From Symbiodinium sp. CCMP2592 (lineage: Eukaryota > Sar > Dinophyceae > Suessiales > Symbiodiniaceae), in contig CAJNDT010004602.1 of the NCBI GenBank assembly GCA_905221615.1, positions 62,001-126,000 on the forward strand: a stretch of 64,000 nt of DNA. The letters run 5' to 3'. The translations under genes were made by a program, and so were the position numbers. The notes beneath the pieces are model-generated. The model made no database searches, was not told the origin of the DNA, and was given only the letters and a program-made list of their open reading frames with translations. Below, one piece after another: positions 45,811 through 54,199 of the stretch (position 1 is the first letter of the stretch; each line of letters starts with the position of its first letter).

Positions 45811-48800
45811 TCAAAGGTCGTTACCAAACAGTAGGAACCAGGACGTAGTCGGAACTTTAGCCTTGGACCATTGCTTGGCTTTCCGGAGGAGCTCGGGAAA
45901 AGCAGAGGCGCACTGAAGGACTCTTTGACGGACTTCTGGAGGTTGGTCTGAAAGAAAAGTCGCTGCTTCGACCTCCTGAAGGTAGATTTCCATGACCCGC
46001 GGGCTTAGCCAGCGGCCGCGTCTCCTGACTAAATCAGGATTGTCACTGCTCTGAAGAAGCCACGTGGCGCCGCCCGGCCGAAAGGAGCCGAGCTCGAGGC
46101 TCCTTGCTTCATTCTTATTAACTGGCAGCCCAAGAGTCTCGCAGACTTTCTTGAACCTGGTTCGCAGGGTCTGTCCAGAAAAAGGCCAAAGCCGAGCTCC
46201 TCGAGGCAGGTCAGAGAAGGAGAGAATAATAATTTCCAGAAGGTCTGACAAGTCTACCTTTGCTGCTTGGTGCTTTGCCGCTCTGCGGCGAGTCTTTGGC
46301 TCTTCAATCCTCAGGAGAGCAAAAGGTTGGCTGCCCAGTACGTCCTGTGGTAACACCAAGTGCCGTCGGAGCGAGAACAGAACTTCGCCCGGGCGACACA
46401 GGCCTCCCCACATAAGAGCAAAGAGGCCGGCCTCTTTTGTCCATCCCCAAATCAGGCAGACGCTCAGCATCGCAACCAGTACGATCCCCGGCAGCGCAAG
46501 GTGATGCACGTGAGGTTCGACCTCCAACCAGTTGAAAGCCAGGTCCCAAGCGGCAGTCAGTTGCCGTCTAAGGAGAGGTCTCGCAGCCGCTATTGCGTTG
46601 ATCAGCTCAGAGTAGTGTCCATACGGCCGCCCTTCTCGAAAAAGCTTCTGCCCGAACTCGACGACTATACGGTTTACAGTCTCGGAGTCCAGGCCTGCTA
46701 CACCAATGATCTTTTCGAGGGAGTACTCGCTTGATGCAGTAAGCCACCTGCCAAAGTCGTCCAGCCGTCGCTGTCGGTGGTCGCCAGTTCTGGGCAGGAC
46801 AGCTCGCTGAGAGCTCAGTTGTGTGGTAGCTCGAGCGGCGGCCCTTTGGGCGTAGTTTTCGCCGGCAGGGGCGGCGGCGCATCCATGGCAGCAGAGACCT
46901 ACAGCCCAGAACACCCTGAAGAAACCCAGCACAGAGGCGCGGCAGGCAGCAGAGCAGCAGGAGGCAGCGAAGACAAAGCAAGCAGAGACTAAGTCCAGAT
47001 CTCCTCCATAGTAGGAGGGCGACGTATCTTCAGAAGTCCACTCAAAGTCCAAAGAGGCCCCGAACGAAGGAGGGCTAGAAGAAAAGGTAGGGCCGGTAGA
47101 AGGCAGGCCCAGAACAGGAGAACTGGAGGACAAAATGTCCGTAACACACACCTTTTGAAATCCATCTGCAGTCGGCCGGGAGATAGGCATACTTTTGCCT
47201 GGCAGGCAGAGCGTCAGGAGGCAGGCCAGACGCAGCCAGTTAGCAGCAAACCTTCTTACCCTAACGCGAGCAAGAAGCTCGTTGGTCTCGCGAGGGATGG
47301 CTCGGCCTACAGAGGTCCCGGAAGGGCTTCTAACTTCACAGTTTCTAGTGGGGTCGTCAGCTATGTTCAATCTGGTGGGAGCAAACCCCTCAGCATAGTA
47401 TACGCCTTTCGCTAGGGCGAGCGCGCTGACCTGGCAGAGTACCCTACGCAGCTTGTGGCTGGAGGTCCTGCCCTTCGAGGCGGCAGCAAGAGCAACGGCC
47501 GAGTCGAAAAGGTGGAGGACGCGACGGTCAGTTTCGTCAGAGGGCAGCTCCTTGAGCAAAGTGACCAGTCCTCGTAATTCGAGCAAGTTGATGTGCTCAG
47601 CGAACTTCCACTTCCATACCTTTTCAAGCTGCCAGGTCCTCGAAATTAGGAGGTCATTGATAACAGGTGATTCAAGTCCCGAGACCTCAACATGATGAGC
47701 CCTCTCGGTCCTTCTGTCCCCAACGATCTGCCGGACAAAGACTGCAGCAACCTCCCTAGCAAAACGCTCGCTCTCCTTTCTAGGGTGCGCCTCTCTACCT
47801 GGAAAGAGGGAGCCCAGGCTGCTCACATCGATGTTGCTTGCAAGTAGGCGGTAGCAGCCTTTTGGGCCTCTTCGCTGAGCGGCAGATACAAGCGGGATCT
47901 CAACCGTGTCCTCGTGAGTCAGCGCTCTCTGCCATAGCTCCTCAGAAGAGCTTTCTTTCTGAGGCGTCCCAACCAACACAGCCGGCCGACCGTAGGTTCG
48001 GGCACTCAAAACGACAGCGAGGGACCTGCGGAAGGCGAGGCCATCAGCTCCCGGAAAACAAAGGAAGACGCTCAGGACTCTGCCCTCCTGAAGCATGCCG
48101 ATGATCCAATGCAGTGCGTCGAGCTTCCGTATATCATACTGCTTGCTGATGGAGGGGTCGAGAGGGGGGCAGCAAACGAGACCTAGACCGTGGCAGCTGG
48201 CGGTCACGAGACCTACATCCTTCCCGGACCCAACCTCTAGGAAGTCAAACCTGAAGGGAGGGTTCTTTGCCGGCTGAGGGACAGCCTGGTCGGGCCAGAT
48301 CTCCTCGAGGAGAGGATCGCCTAACCCCTTCAGGAGAGCCCTAGGCGCAGAGTCCAGCCTGGAGTACCCCCCTTTTTTCTCAGAGTTCCTCCAGAGGGTG
48401 GCAGCTTCCTCCTTCGAGATGGGGGTGGAGACCAACGCCCCTTTTGCCAGCGAAGCATCTGACGCGAAGAGTGTCGGGATCAACTGGGCCCCTATGTTCG
48501 TGATCATAAAGAACGACAAAACACTGGCGAGCACAAGTTCATCGGCGACCCCCCTAGAAAGACTCAAGACCTTATTGCTAGGACCCTGCTGCGCCTCACA
48601 AGAATGTATCAACTGATAAACCTTGGCAAAGGCAACAGAGGTAGGTCGCCGATACATCATGCAGTGGACCCAGCTCCCAACGAGCCTCTCAAGTAGAGCC
48701 CTAGTGGTGACCCGGAGCCTTGCTGCCCCAAGGGACGCGAGACAAAGGGCACAACGCTTGACGGCAGGCGACGAGACTGAGATCAGGTTGTCTCGCAGAG

Positions 48801-50898
48801 CACGCTCGCTAGAGTCTATTTGGGCGCCGGCAACAACGTAGGTAAGCTCGTTGGTGAGGTCTTTCTCGGGTGAACCGGGGATGTCGAGCTTCCGATACAC
48901 CTCGTGCGCCGCATCGATCAGCCTCCTCGACTCTGTCTTGGCCTCGGGCCCCCTTCTCTTGATTTCCTGGAGCTTGGAGCTGCTTTCCTCGCTCAAGGCA
49001 AAGAAATCGTCAATGATTAGCCCTTGGTAAATCGGACCAGGAGGGCAGGGGGACTTGCCTTTCAGGCGAGATGGCTCATCGAGCAACATTGCTTCCCGTA
49101 GCACCCCCTCATGCGCACTCGTCGCGATTTCAACCCCCGCGTGGTCGCCTTGGAAAAGGCTCGTGAAGACCGGCTGGAGGGTCTTGCAGGCGGAGCGGGA
49201 CAGTCGCTCAGTCCATTCGGAAGCGTCCTTAGAGACTCCCGGCGGCCGAGGGCAAGCTTTAGCGAAACCAATGGCGGCACCGATGGGAACACGCATGCCG
49301 ACCGGATTGCAAGCGGATCTCTCATCAGAAGTCATGATCTGATGGTAGAAATCCCTTCTATCGGTTATGGAGCCGCACAGGAGGGACTTTGGCCGCAACA
49401 GGATGTTGCAGATCAGGGCTCCAGGTGGAAGCTCTCGAGAAGGCCCTTCGAGGCATCGCTCGATGCCGTTTAGCGACCGTCGGTCGCCTATCTGTCTATC
49501 CTGCTTCTCGTTCTTTCTTGCGTTGAAGACTCTGACTTTTTGCCACACCTTCACCCGAGCCTTCGTAAAACCCAAGAGGCCCAGCTGGTTCCACCTTGCA
49601 TAAAGCTCAGAAAGCTCAAGAGCAGAATCAGTGCAAGTGGCTGGGTGAGGGCTAGTAGGTTCGTCCTCGGTGAAGCGCAACACCCGCGGGTCGAGAAAAG
49701 GCATCACGAGGGAAGGCTGGAGGTAGGGCACTGGCCAAAAGTGCCCAGTACCGGAGATCTTCAAGCGAGACGCGCACAGGCTGGAGTAGGGATGGAGCTC
49801 GGGTCGGTCCGGATCAAAAGGCTCGGCAACTCCGTGTTTCCCTGCATCCTCATAACCTGCGCCTGGTGACGGTGTGTGTCGGCCGGCATAGGCGGCCAGG
49901 TTCCGAAGGCATGCAGTCAATTCATGGCTTCGTCGCCCAGGACACATAGGAACCTGGGGGGCAAGGGAGCCACACGCGCAAAAAAGCCGCTGGATGCGAC
50001 TGAAGATCGCTTCCTGGGAAGAAGACGGCGGCCTCCGAAGTTCGGCAGAGGGAATCCAATTCCTTCCACAGAAGACGTAGTTGAGGCACATCGTCAGAAT
50101 ATGCACCCCTCTCTTGAGCACGAGGCTCTTGAAACGTCCCTGTGCCATCTTCGGGCCACTCCCATCGAAGACGCCCGGATAAGGCACTGGGAGCGGAAAA
50201 AGCGCGGGAGAGGAAACGGACTCACCGTTCCTTTGCAGGTGAAAAGTGCTCGCGAGGAAGCGAGAAAACTTAGTATTACAGGCTAGGATGCGCCTAGGCA
50301 AGCTAGCCAGAAAACTCGTAAAAGAAAGGACGCCATCGAAGTCAAGGGAGACGTCGTCATGCAACAGCTGTTTGCATTGCTCGTAGTGCATTGATGCAGA
50401 AGGTGGATCTCCGGAGGAGACCGAGGCAGCCTCTAAAGTTCTGTACGGCGCCTGGACGTGTGACAAGGAGGAGTCTTGCTGGCCTTGACTTCCCCCCGGT
50501 GAACTAGAAGTTCTGTGGATGGGCACATTAGGCGGGCCTTTCAAAGGAGCCCCCTTGTGAAAACCGGCAACCTGACGGCTACCTATAGTACGAACAGCAG
50601 AAGCCTCGGTGCGCGATACGGCCTGTGTTCCTGTTCGGCTGCCCTCGCACTGCACACAGGTTCGGGAACTAGTAACCCTAGGGGTCGAGGAGGACTTACC
50701 CTGCTTTTCTGGTCGGCTGCCCTCGCATCGCACACGGGTTCGGGAACTACCAACCCTAGGGGAAAAGGAGGGCTCGGCGGCTAGCGGGGCTTGCTCATCA
50801 GCAGGACCACCTGCGAGTTGCACACAGGTTTGGGAACTAGTAACCCTAGGGGCAGGGAGCCAAAAGTGACCTGCTTTTCTGGCCAGCTGCCCTTGCAT
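45811..50898 (-). CDS. ORF2 polyprotein: reverse transcriptase, RNase H, methyltransferase-like segment, tyrosine recombinase (1695 aa)
   Basis: Residues 1 to about 100 include a short peptide repeat (PRVTSSRTCVQCEGS type). RT: a DRRDFYHQI motif at about 513-522 supplies the first catalytic Asp and LIIDDFFAL at about 626-634 the paired Asp. RNase H starts with FASDAS at about 810, but its other conserved parts, HINLLELRG (about 1099), HLFDSAVALAAASKG and PTRLNIADDPTR (to about 1183), come 290-370 residues later. Between them is a methyltransferase-like segment: FDFLEVGSG at about 882-890 and LSVFLCFPG at about 940, where relatives as I recall them have a PPC motif. Tyrosine recombinase: GLCRPGEVL at about 1497, GSFRPGGATW at about 1603, RRRGRW at about 1622 and MEIYLQEV at about 1635 with the candidate nucleophile Tyr. 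An in-frame TAG at 50919-50917 fixes the start near this ATG, 397 bp after ORF1. Confidence 0.85.
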   Translation of the reverse strand: MQGQLARKAGHFWLPAPRVTSSQTCVQLAGGPADEQAPLAAEPSFSPRVGSSRTRVRCEGSRPEKQGKSSSTPRVTSSRTCVQCEGSRTGTQAVSRTEASAVRTIGSRQVAGFHKGAPLKGPPNVPIHRTSSSPGGSQGQQDSSLSHVQAPYRTLEAASVSSGDPPSASMHYEQCKQLLHDDVSLDFDGVLSFTSFLASLPRRILACNTKFSRFLASTFHLQRNGESVSSPALFPLPVPYPGVFDGSGPKMAQGRFKSLVLKRGVHILTMCLNYVFCGRNWIPSAELRRPPSSSQEAIFSRIQRLFCACGSLAPQVPMCPGRRSHELTACLRNLAAYAGRHTPSPGAGYEDAGKHGVAEPFDPDRPELHPYSSLCASRLKISGTGHFWPVPYLQPSLVMPFLDPRVLRFTEDEPTSPHPATCTDSALELSELYARWNQLGLLGFTKARVKVWQKVRVFNARKNEKQDRQIGDRRSLNGIERCLEGPSRELPPGALICNILLRPKSLLCGSITDRRDFYHQIMTSDERSACNPVGMRVPIGAAIGFAKACPRPPGVSKDASEWTERLSRSACKTLQPVFTSLFQGDHAGVEIATSAHEGVLREAMLLDEPSRLKGKSPCPPGPIYQGLIIDDFFALSEESSSKLQEIKRRGPEAKTESRRLIDAAHEVYRKLDIPGSPEKDLTNELTYVVAGAQIDSSERALRDNLISVSSPAVKRCALCLASLGAARLRVTTRALLERLVGSWVHCMMYRRPTSVAFAKVYQLIHSCEAQQGPSNKVLSLSRGVADELVLASVLSFFMITNIGAQLIPTLFASDASLAKGALVSTPISKEEAATLWRNSEKKGGYSRLDSAPRALLKGLGDPLLEEIWPDQAVPQPAKNPPFRFDFLEVGSGKDVGLVTASCHGLGLVCCPPLDPSISKQYDIRKLDALHWIIGMLQEGRVLSVFLCFPGADGLAFRRSLAVVLSARTYGRPAVLVGTPQKESSSEELWQRALTHEDTVEIPLVSAAQRRGPKGCYRLLASNIDVSSLGSLFPGREAHPRKESERFAREVAAVFVRQIVGDRRTERAHHVEVSGLESPVINDLLISRTWQLEKVWKWKFAEHINLLELRGLVTLLKELPSDETDRRVLHLFDSAVALAAASKGRTSSHKLRRVLCQVSALALAKGVYYAEGFAPTRLNIADDPTRNCEVRSPSGTSVGRAIPRETNELLARVRVRRFAANWLRLACLLTLCLPGKSMPISRPTADGFQKVCVTDILSSSSPVLGLPSTGPTFSSSPPSFGASLDFEWTSEDTSPSYYGGDLDLVSACFVFAASCCSAACRASVLGFFRVFWAVGLCCHGCAAAPAGENYAQRAAARATTQLSSQRAVLPRTGDHRQRRLDDFGRWLTASSEYSLEKIIGVAGLDSETVNRIVVEFGQKLFREGRPYGHYSELINAIAAARPLLRRQLTAAWDLAFNWLEVEPHVHHLALPGIVLVAMLSVCLIWGWTKEAGLFALMWGGLCRPGEVLFSLRRHLVLPQDVLGSQPFALLRIEEPKTRRRAAKHQAAKVDLSDLLEIIILSFSDLPRGARLWPFSGQTLRTRFKKVCETLGLPVNKNEARSLELGSFRPGGATWLLQSSDNPDLVRRRGRWLSPRVMEIYLQEVEAATFLSDQPPEVRQRVLQCASAFPELLRKAKQWSKAKVPTTSWFLLFGNDL

Positions 50899-51250
50899 TG
50901 CACACGGGTTCGGGAACTACTAACCTTAGGGCTATGCAGGGATTGGGGGGCAGCTGCAGCAGGGCCTTTGGGCAGGGATTCATCTTGAGGGAGCGACAAA
51001 GCCCGCACAAGAGATATCGCGATTCTCTCACCAGTGAAGAGAAAGCCGCACGCAGCAGAGGGTACGTACCCCTCTTCAGAATAGGGGAGCGCTGGGTCCA
51101 ACAGCACGACCGTCCGCACACTGCCATCGGAGTATTGCTCACTAGGGTCATGGGGCCTACCAACCTTAAAGGGGAAGGGAGAAGGAGAAGGCAAGGAGTT
51201 TACTTCGGGCCACCTGGGCTGCACACGGGTTAGGGACCTAACACCCCTAT
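50627..51250 (-). repeat. Degenerate repeat at the ORF1-ORF2 boundary
   Basis: The plus-strand motif cacacaggttcgggaactag followed by taacccta(gggg) occurs near 50651, 50728, 50818 and 50899, with a weak fifth copy near 51220. Several copies are preceded by ctgcttttctgg.c.gctgcc. Three copies lie inside ORF2 and encode a peptide repeat; the fourth overlaps the start codon of ORF2 in another frame. Confidence 0.7.
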
Positions 51251-51295
51251 CCTTAAGGTCCCTAGGGGTGAGGCCCGGCACCAGAGTCCCCGTAG

Positions 51296-52942
51296 CTAGG
51301 CATCTGGCTTCTTCGTCCAGGTTGCCTTTGCCTTTGCTTTTGCCTTTTTCTTCTTCCATCCTCCATCCTCCCCTGCCGGGTCTCCGCTCGATCCGGGGCG
51401 ATCTGAGTTCAGGTCGGACCGCCGCTGGGTGATCAAATCCTGCTCGCGGAGGAAAGCCAGCGAAGTCGTGACCCATCTCTGGTCCGACAAGGGGGCAAAG
51501 GCCCGGTGGCGGCCGCCCACAGACATCAAGCTGCGATTGCTCATAATAGCCGCCGGCGGCTCCTCTTGGAGACTGAGGAGGTATCCTATGTCCATGTTCC
51601 CGCCATCTAGCGAGCACTGCTCCAGGCACACGCATAGGAGGGCCAAGACATCCAGGCACCCATCCATCTGCCCAGACATGGCCAAATCTAGGGCAGTGCA
51701 GACTTGCCACTGTACCAGGGCAATGTTTCGCACCTGGCCGTAGCCTCCGAACCGCTCTATGTATTTTGTCATGGAGAGGCCTCTTTCCCTCAACTCGCTT
51801 GGCTCTGCCTCGCAATTCTGGGTCGGGTCCATTCGGCGAGCCGCCGCCTGCAGGACCTTTGTGTAGAAGGCTCCCTTTTTCAAAGCCAACTCTGCCTGCA
51901 GCTTCGCTCTGCCTAAGGAACCACGCGCGCCTACAGAAGCCCCGGAGGTCTGAGGGTCGAGCAGCGGATCTCCTCCGCCCTGCTGGGCGAGGTGATTCAC
52001 CAAGGTGGTCAGGGCAGCCGACTGTGTCATGAGGGCTTGGACCATGCTGCTTTCCTCCGCGGGAGCCAGGTGGTCCTGAGCTTCTTGTACGGCCGCTGGC
52101 GTCCCGATTCCCCCTTCTAACCTTAGGACCTCTTGGCCTCTCTTCGGGGGAGCCCCCACCAGATTGGCCACCTGCTTTGATGATGCTGGCTGTCCCGGCG
52201 TGCCTCCGGCAGGTAGCCCCAACTGGGCATGCAGAGGGGCTCGCGCTCCCGTGGTCAACGCGGCCCCTCCCGCCTCCAAGCGGGACTGTCGCCCCGTAAG
52301 CTCGTCCAGCCGGGAGTTGAGGGCCGGGAGCACTGATAAAGCAGCCTCTAGCTTCTCGGCAATGGCGGCTGCAGACATTTTGCGCTGGGCAGGGGTCTGC
52401 TTCGCCTTCGCCTTCGATTTTGCACCTTGCTTCGGCCCGGGCACGGGCCCCTCTTCGTCGAGGGAGTAAAACGCCACACGATCCAGGTTTGGGAGCCAAG
52501 GGTCGACCTGAGGCAGGAGGCTCGGCACATAAGGGACCAGTGAAGGGTCCTCTTGATCGAACGGCTCGACTCCCTCCGGAAGTGGCATCCCCGCAATTTT
52601 CAGGCTGGTGCATAGCTCCTCGCTGCAGTCTATCACAGTAACCGACAGTCTGGCGCTGTGTTCCACAAGCTGACCCTCTGCAATGATGGCAGCAGCACAG
52701 TCGAAGACTTCGGAGGGCCCCAGCACTTCGGTAGGAGGGCTCGATTGGGCTGCTTGGAGGAGGCTTTCGTCGAAGAAGTGGGAGGGCACTGCAATCAGGA
52801 GGCCTTTGTTGGGATTTTGTCTCTTCAGGAGACACACCGCACAAGTCTCTAGGACCATGGGTCCACCTTCCTCCTCCGGCCAGCCGAGGATGAGGGTGGA
52901 AGGGGAGCTGAGGGCAAAATCTGGCACCTCTGAAAGATTCAT
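51296..52942 (-). CDS. ORF1 Gag-like protein (548 aa)
   Basis: The protein starts MNLSEVPDFALSSPSTLILG. The first 150 residues are globular and acidic (LIAVPSHFFDESLLQAAQ), followed by a basic KSKAKAKQTPAQRKM stretch, a helical part with leucine periodicity (about 195-220), a low-complexity Ala/Gly/Pro region, then a compact domain around YIERFGGYGQVRNIALVQWQ. The C-terminus is a basic tail KKKKAKAKAKATWTKK, typical of nucleic-acid-binding Gag proteins. No zinc knuckle was seen. Its ATG overlaps the ORF0 stop (ATGA at 52942-52939), indicating coupled translation. A 913-codon alternative frame overlaps it but lacks protein-like features over the shared part. Confidence 0.75.
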   Translation of the reverse strand: MNLSEVPDFALSSPSTLILGWPEEEGGPMVLETCAVCLLKRQNPNKGLLIAVPSHFFDESLLQAAQSSPPTEVLGPSEVFDCAAAIIAEGQLVEHSARLSVTVIDCSEELCTSLKIAGMPLPEGVEPFDQEDPSLVPYVPSLLPQVDPWLPNLDRVAFYSLDEEGPVPGPKQGAKSKAKAKQTPAQRKMSAAAIAEKLEAALSVLPALNSRLDELTGRQSRLEAGGAALTTGARAPLHAQLGLPAGGTPGQPASSKQVANLVGAPPKRGQEVLRLEGGIGTPAAVQEAQDHLAPAEESSMVQALMTQSAALTTLVNHLAQQGGGDPLLDPQTSGASVGARGSLGRAKLQAELALKKGAFYTKVLQAAARRMDPTQNCEAEPSELRERGLSMTKYIERFGGYGQVRNIALVQWQVCTALDLAMSGQMDGCLDVLALLCVCLEQCSLDGGNMDIGYLLSLQEEPPAAIMSNRSLMSVGGRHRAFAPLSDQRWVTTSLAFLREQDLITQRRSDLNSDRPGSSGDPAGEDGGWKKKKAKAKAKATWTKKPDA

Positions 52943-53778
52943 CGCACCTGTGGGACTGCGAAACCGGCGGCGTCGCAGTAGACACGCACCTCCAGCAAGG
53001 AAGGGAACCCGTGGGAGATGGTAGACCGAGCGAAGGGCCGTCCCACAATGTCGAAGTAGGCTCGCGAGGTTTCCACCAAGGCGGGCGAGTCCAGCCCAGG
53101 GGCACGCAACACAATGTAGTACCTCGAAGAAAGCCTGAGGACAGGGGTGTGAGCAGGAGAGGCCACCCTATCAGAAAGAGCAGCGGAAGCCCAATGGCCA
53201 GCAATCCAAGCACGGCGGAGCCTTTCAATCCCGGAGCTCTGCGCGCTCTGCAACTGATGCGCAAGGGAGGACCACCTCGCAGGCAGTGGAGGGAAGCTGG
53301 CGAGGACGTCTCCTCTAGTTTCAGCCGGCACAGGCGGCTGAGGCGAAGAAGAAGCCGGCTCTTCAGTAGCCGGAGGATCAGGCACAGGGTCCACCAGCAA
53401 GTAGCCGGAAGAAGCCCGAGAAGGAGCGGGAGGCGAGGAAGGAGCACTGTAACGAGCAATGTGCTCCTGAAGGTTGACACAATCCCTAGGGGGACCCCTA
53501 AGAGTGACCAAAATATTCCCAATCTGAAAAGTCAGTTCGGAGTCCCCCCTAATCATGCAGGTACCCTGCAAGCCTGGCACTTGCGTTCCTGTGACGGGCC
53601 CTAGCCGCTGGAGAAGCCGAGGAGGGCCTTGGCTGGGGATCAACGAGGGTCGGTCGAAGAAAAATCCAGGTGGTAAATGCAGCTCCAAGTAGGAGCCCGG
53701 TAGATAGGCCGGCAGCAAAAGCAGGCAGCAGACTACCCCCGCAGTAAAACGGACACGACAGACCCTGAAGCCTGCCAA
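52939..53778 (-). CDS. ORF0, accessory Gag-region protein with a probable nucleic-acid-binding domain (279 aa)
   Basis: An N-terminal hydrophobic stretch (VVCCLLLLPAYLPG at about 15-28) could be a membrane anchor or signal peptide. A Pro/Ser-rich linker follows at about 125-165. The C-terminal 70 residues contain RYYIVLRAPG ... VGRPFAR ... SHGFPSLLEVRVYCDAAG. That spacing of YYxVLR, G, GFPS and E..xYCxAAG resembles the small domain shared by caulimovirus P6 proteins and the N-terminus of eukaryotic RNase H1, which binds RNA/DNA hybrids; this is inference from pattern. The ORF starts 38 bp inside repeat A1 and ends by overlapping the ORF1 start codon. The start at 53778 is the first ATG in the frame; a later start is possible. 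Confidence 0.6.
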   Translation of the reverse strand: MAGFRVCRVRFTAGVVCCLLLLPAYLPGSYLELHLPPGFFFDRPSLIPSQGPPRLLQRLGPVTGTQVPGLQGTCMIRGDSELTFQIGNILVTLRGPPRDCVNLQEHIARYSAPSSPPAPSRASSGYLLVDPVPDPPATEEPASSSPQPPVPAETRGDVLASFPPLPARWSSLAHQLQSAQSSGIERLRRAWIAGHWASAALSDRVASPAHTPVLRLSSRYYIVLRAPGLDSPALVETSRAYFDIVGRPFARSTISHGFPSLLEVRVYCDAAGFAVPQVR

Positions 53779-53816
53779 GAAGGTTGAGACCCACGTCCAG
53801 GGCCCCTTGCATCGAA

Positions 53817-53866
53817 CAGCTGAAAATCTTGAGCCTCAAAATCAGCATTCGCGACTATGGAATCAG
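53817..53866 (-). repeat. Terminal repeat A1
   Basis: 50 bp forming the 5' end of the element, 94% identical to A2. Its outer end reads ggaatcag on the plus strand; the flank continues ggctttgggctccc. Confidence 0.9.
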
Positions 53867-54199
53867 GGCTTTGGGCTCCCAAGGCTGCGCCTCCCACAAG
53901 GCGCCAAGTCGCTCCCCGGCCGGAACCACTCCTATGCAGCCGGCATCTGTCGAACTCTCCCCAACCTGGGGAGTGTTTAGCTGCATGCACTGGCCCATGT
54001 CCCCGGGAACTCGGCTCGGCCAGTCGACAACGCGGTCAATGCTGTGACGTTCTGGAAACCAGACTTGCCGATGAGCAAAGCCGCAACATGTACCTGGTGA
54101 ACCGACTGAAAGCCTGCACATAGCTGCCGCCATCCCATGTCGAGCAGCCTGCAATCCTGGAAGTGCACCGAAAAAGACGACTAGTAAAGACTACAGTTC

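Larger units (their letters stand above)
45497..53866 (-). mobile_element. Full-length Ngaro/PAT-type tyrosine-recombinase retrotransposon, 8.37 kb
   Basis: On the minus strand the order is A1 (53866-53817), ORF0, ORF1, ORF2, B1 (45782-45670), A2 (45674-45625), B2 (45609-45497). This split-direct-repeat layout is diagnostic of Ngaro/PAT elements within the DIRS order, and differs from the inverted termini of DIRS1. B1 and B2 (113 bp) are identical; A1 and A2 (50 bp) differ at 3 positions. The outer ends of A1 and B2 and the B1/A2 overlap all contain ATCAG, the likely recombination core. As expected for tyrosine-recombinase integration through a circle, no target-site duplication is seen. All three ORFs are uninterrupted, so the copy is young and may be competent, with the caveats given for the methyltransferase and recombinase motifs. 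Confidence 0.85.

Noticed and set aside
46064..50286. Numerous plus-strand frames antisense to ORF2 (up to 146 codons)
   Set aside because: Antisense by-products of the real 1695-codon ORF; none resembles a protein family.
50781..53522. 913-codon minus-strand frame overlapping ORF0 and ORF1
   Set aside because: Over the shared part it is Pro/Arg/Leu/Gly-rich with no domain character, as expected for a shifted frame of GC-rich coding DNA. Only its last 170 residues lie outside ORF1; that part is discussed with the boundary repeat.
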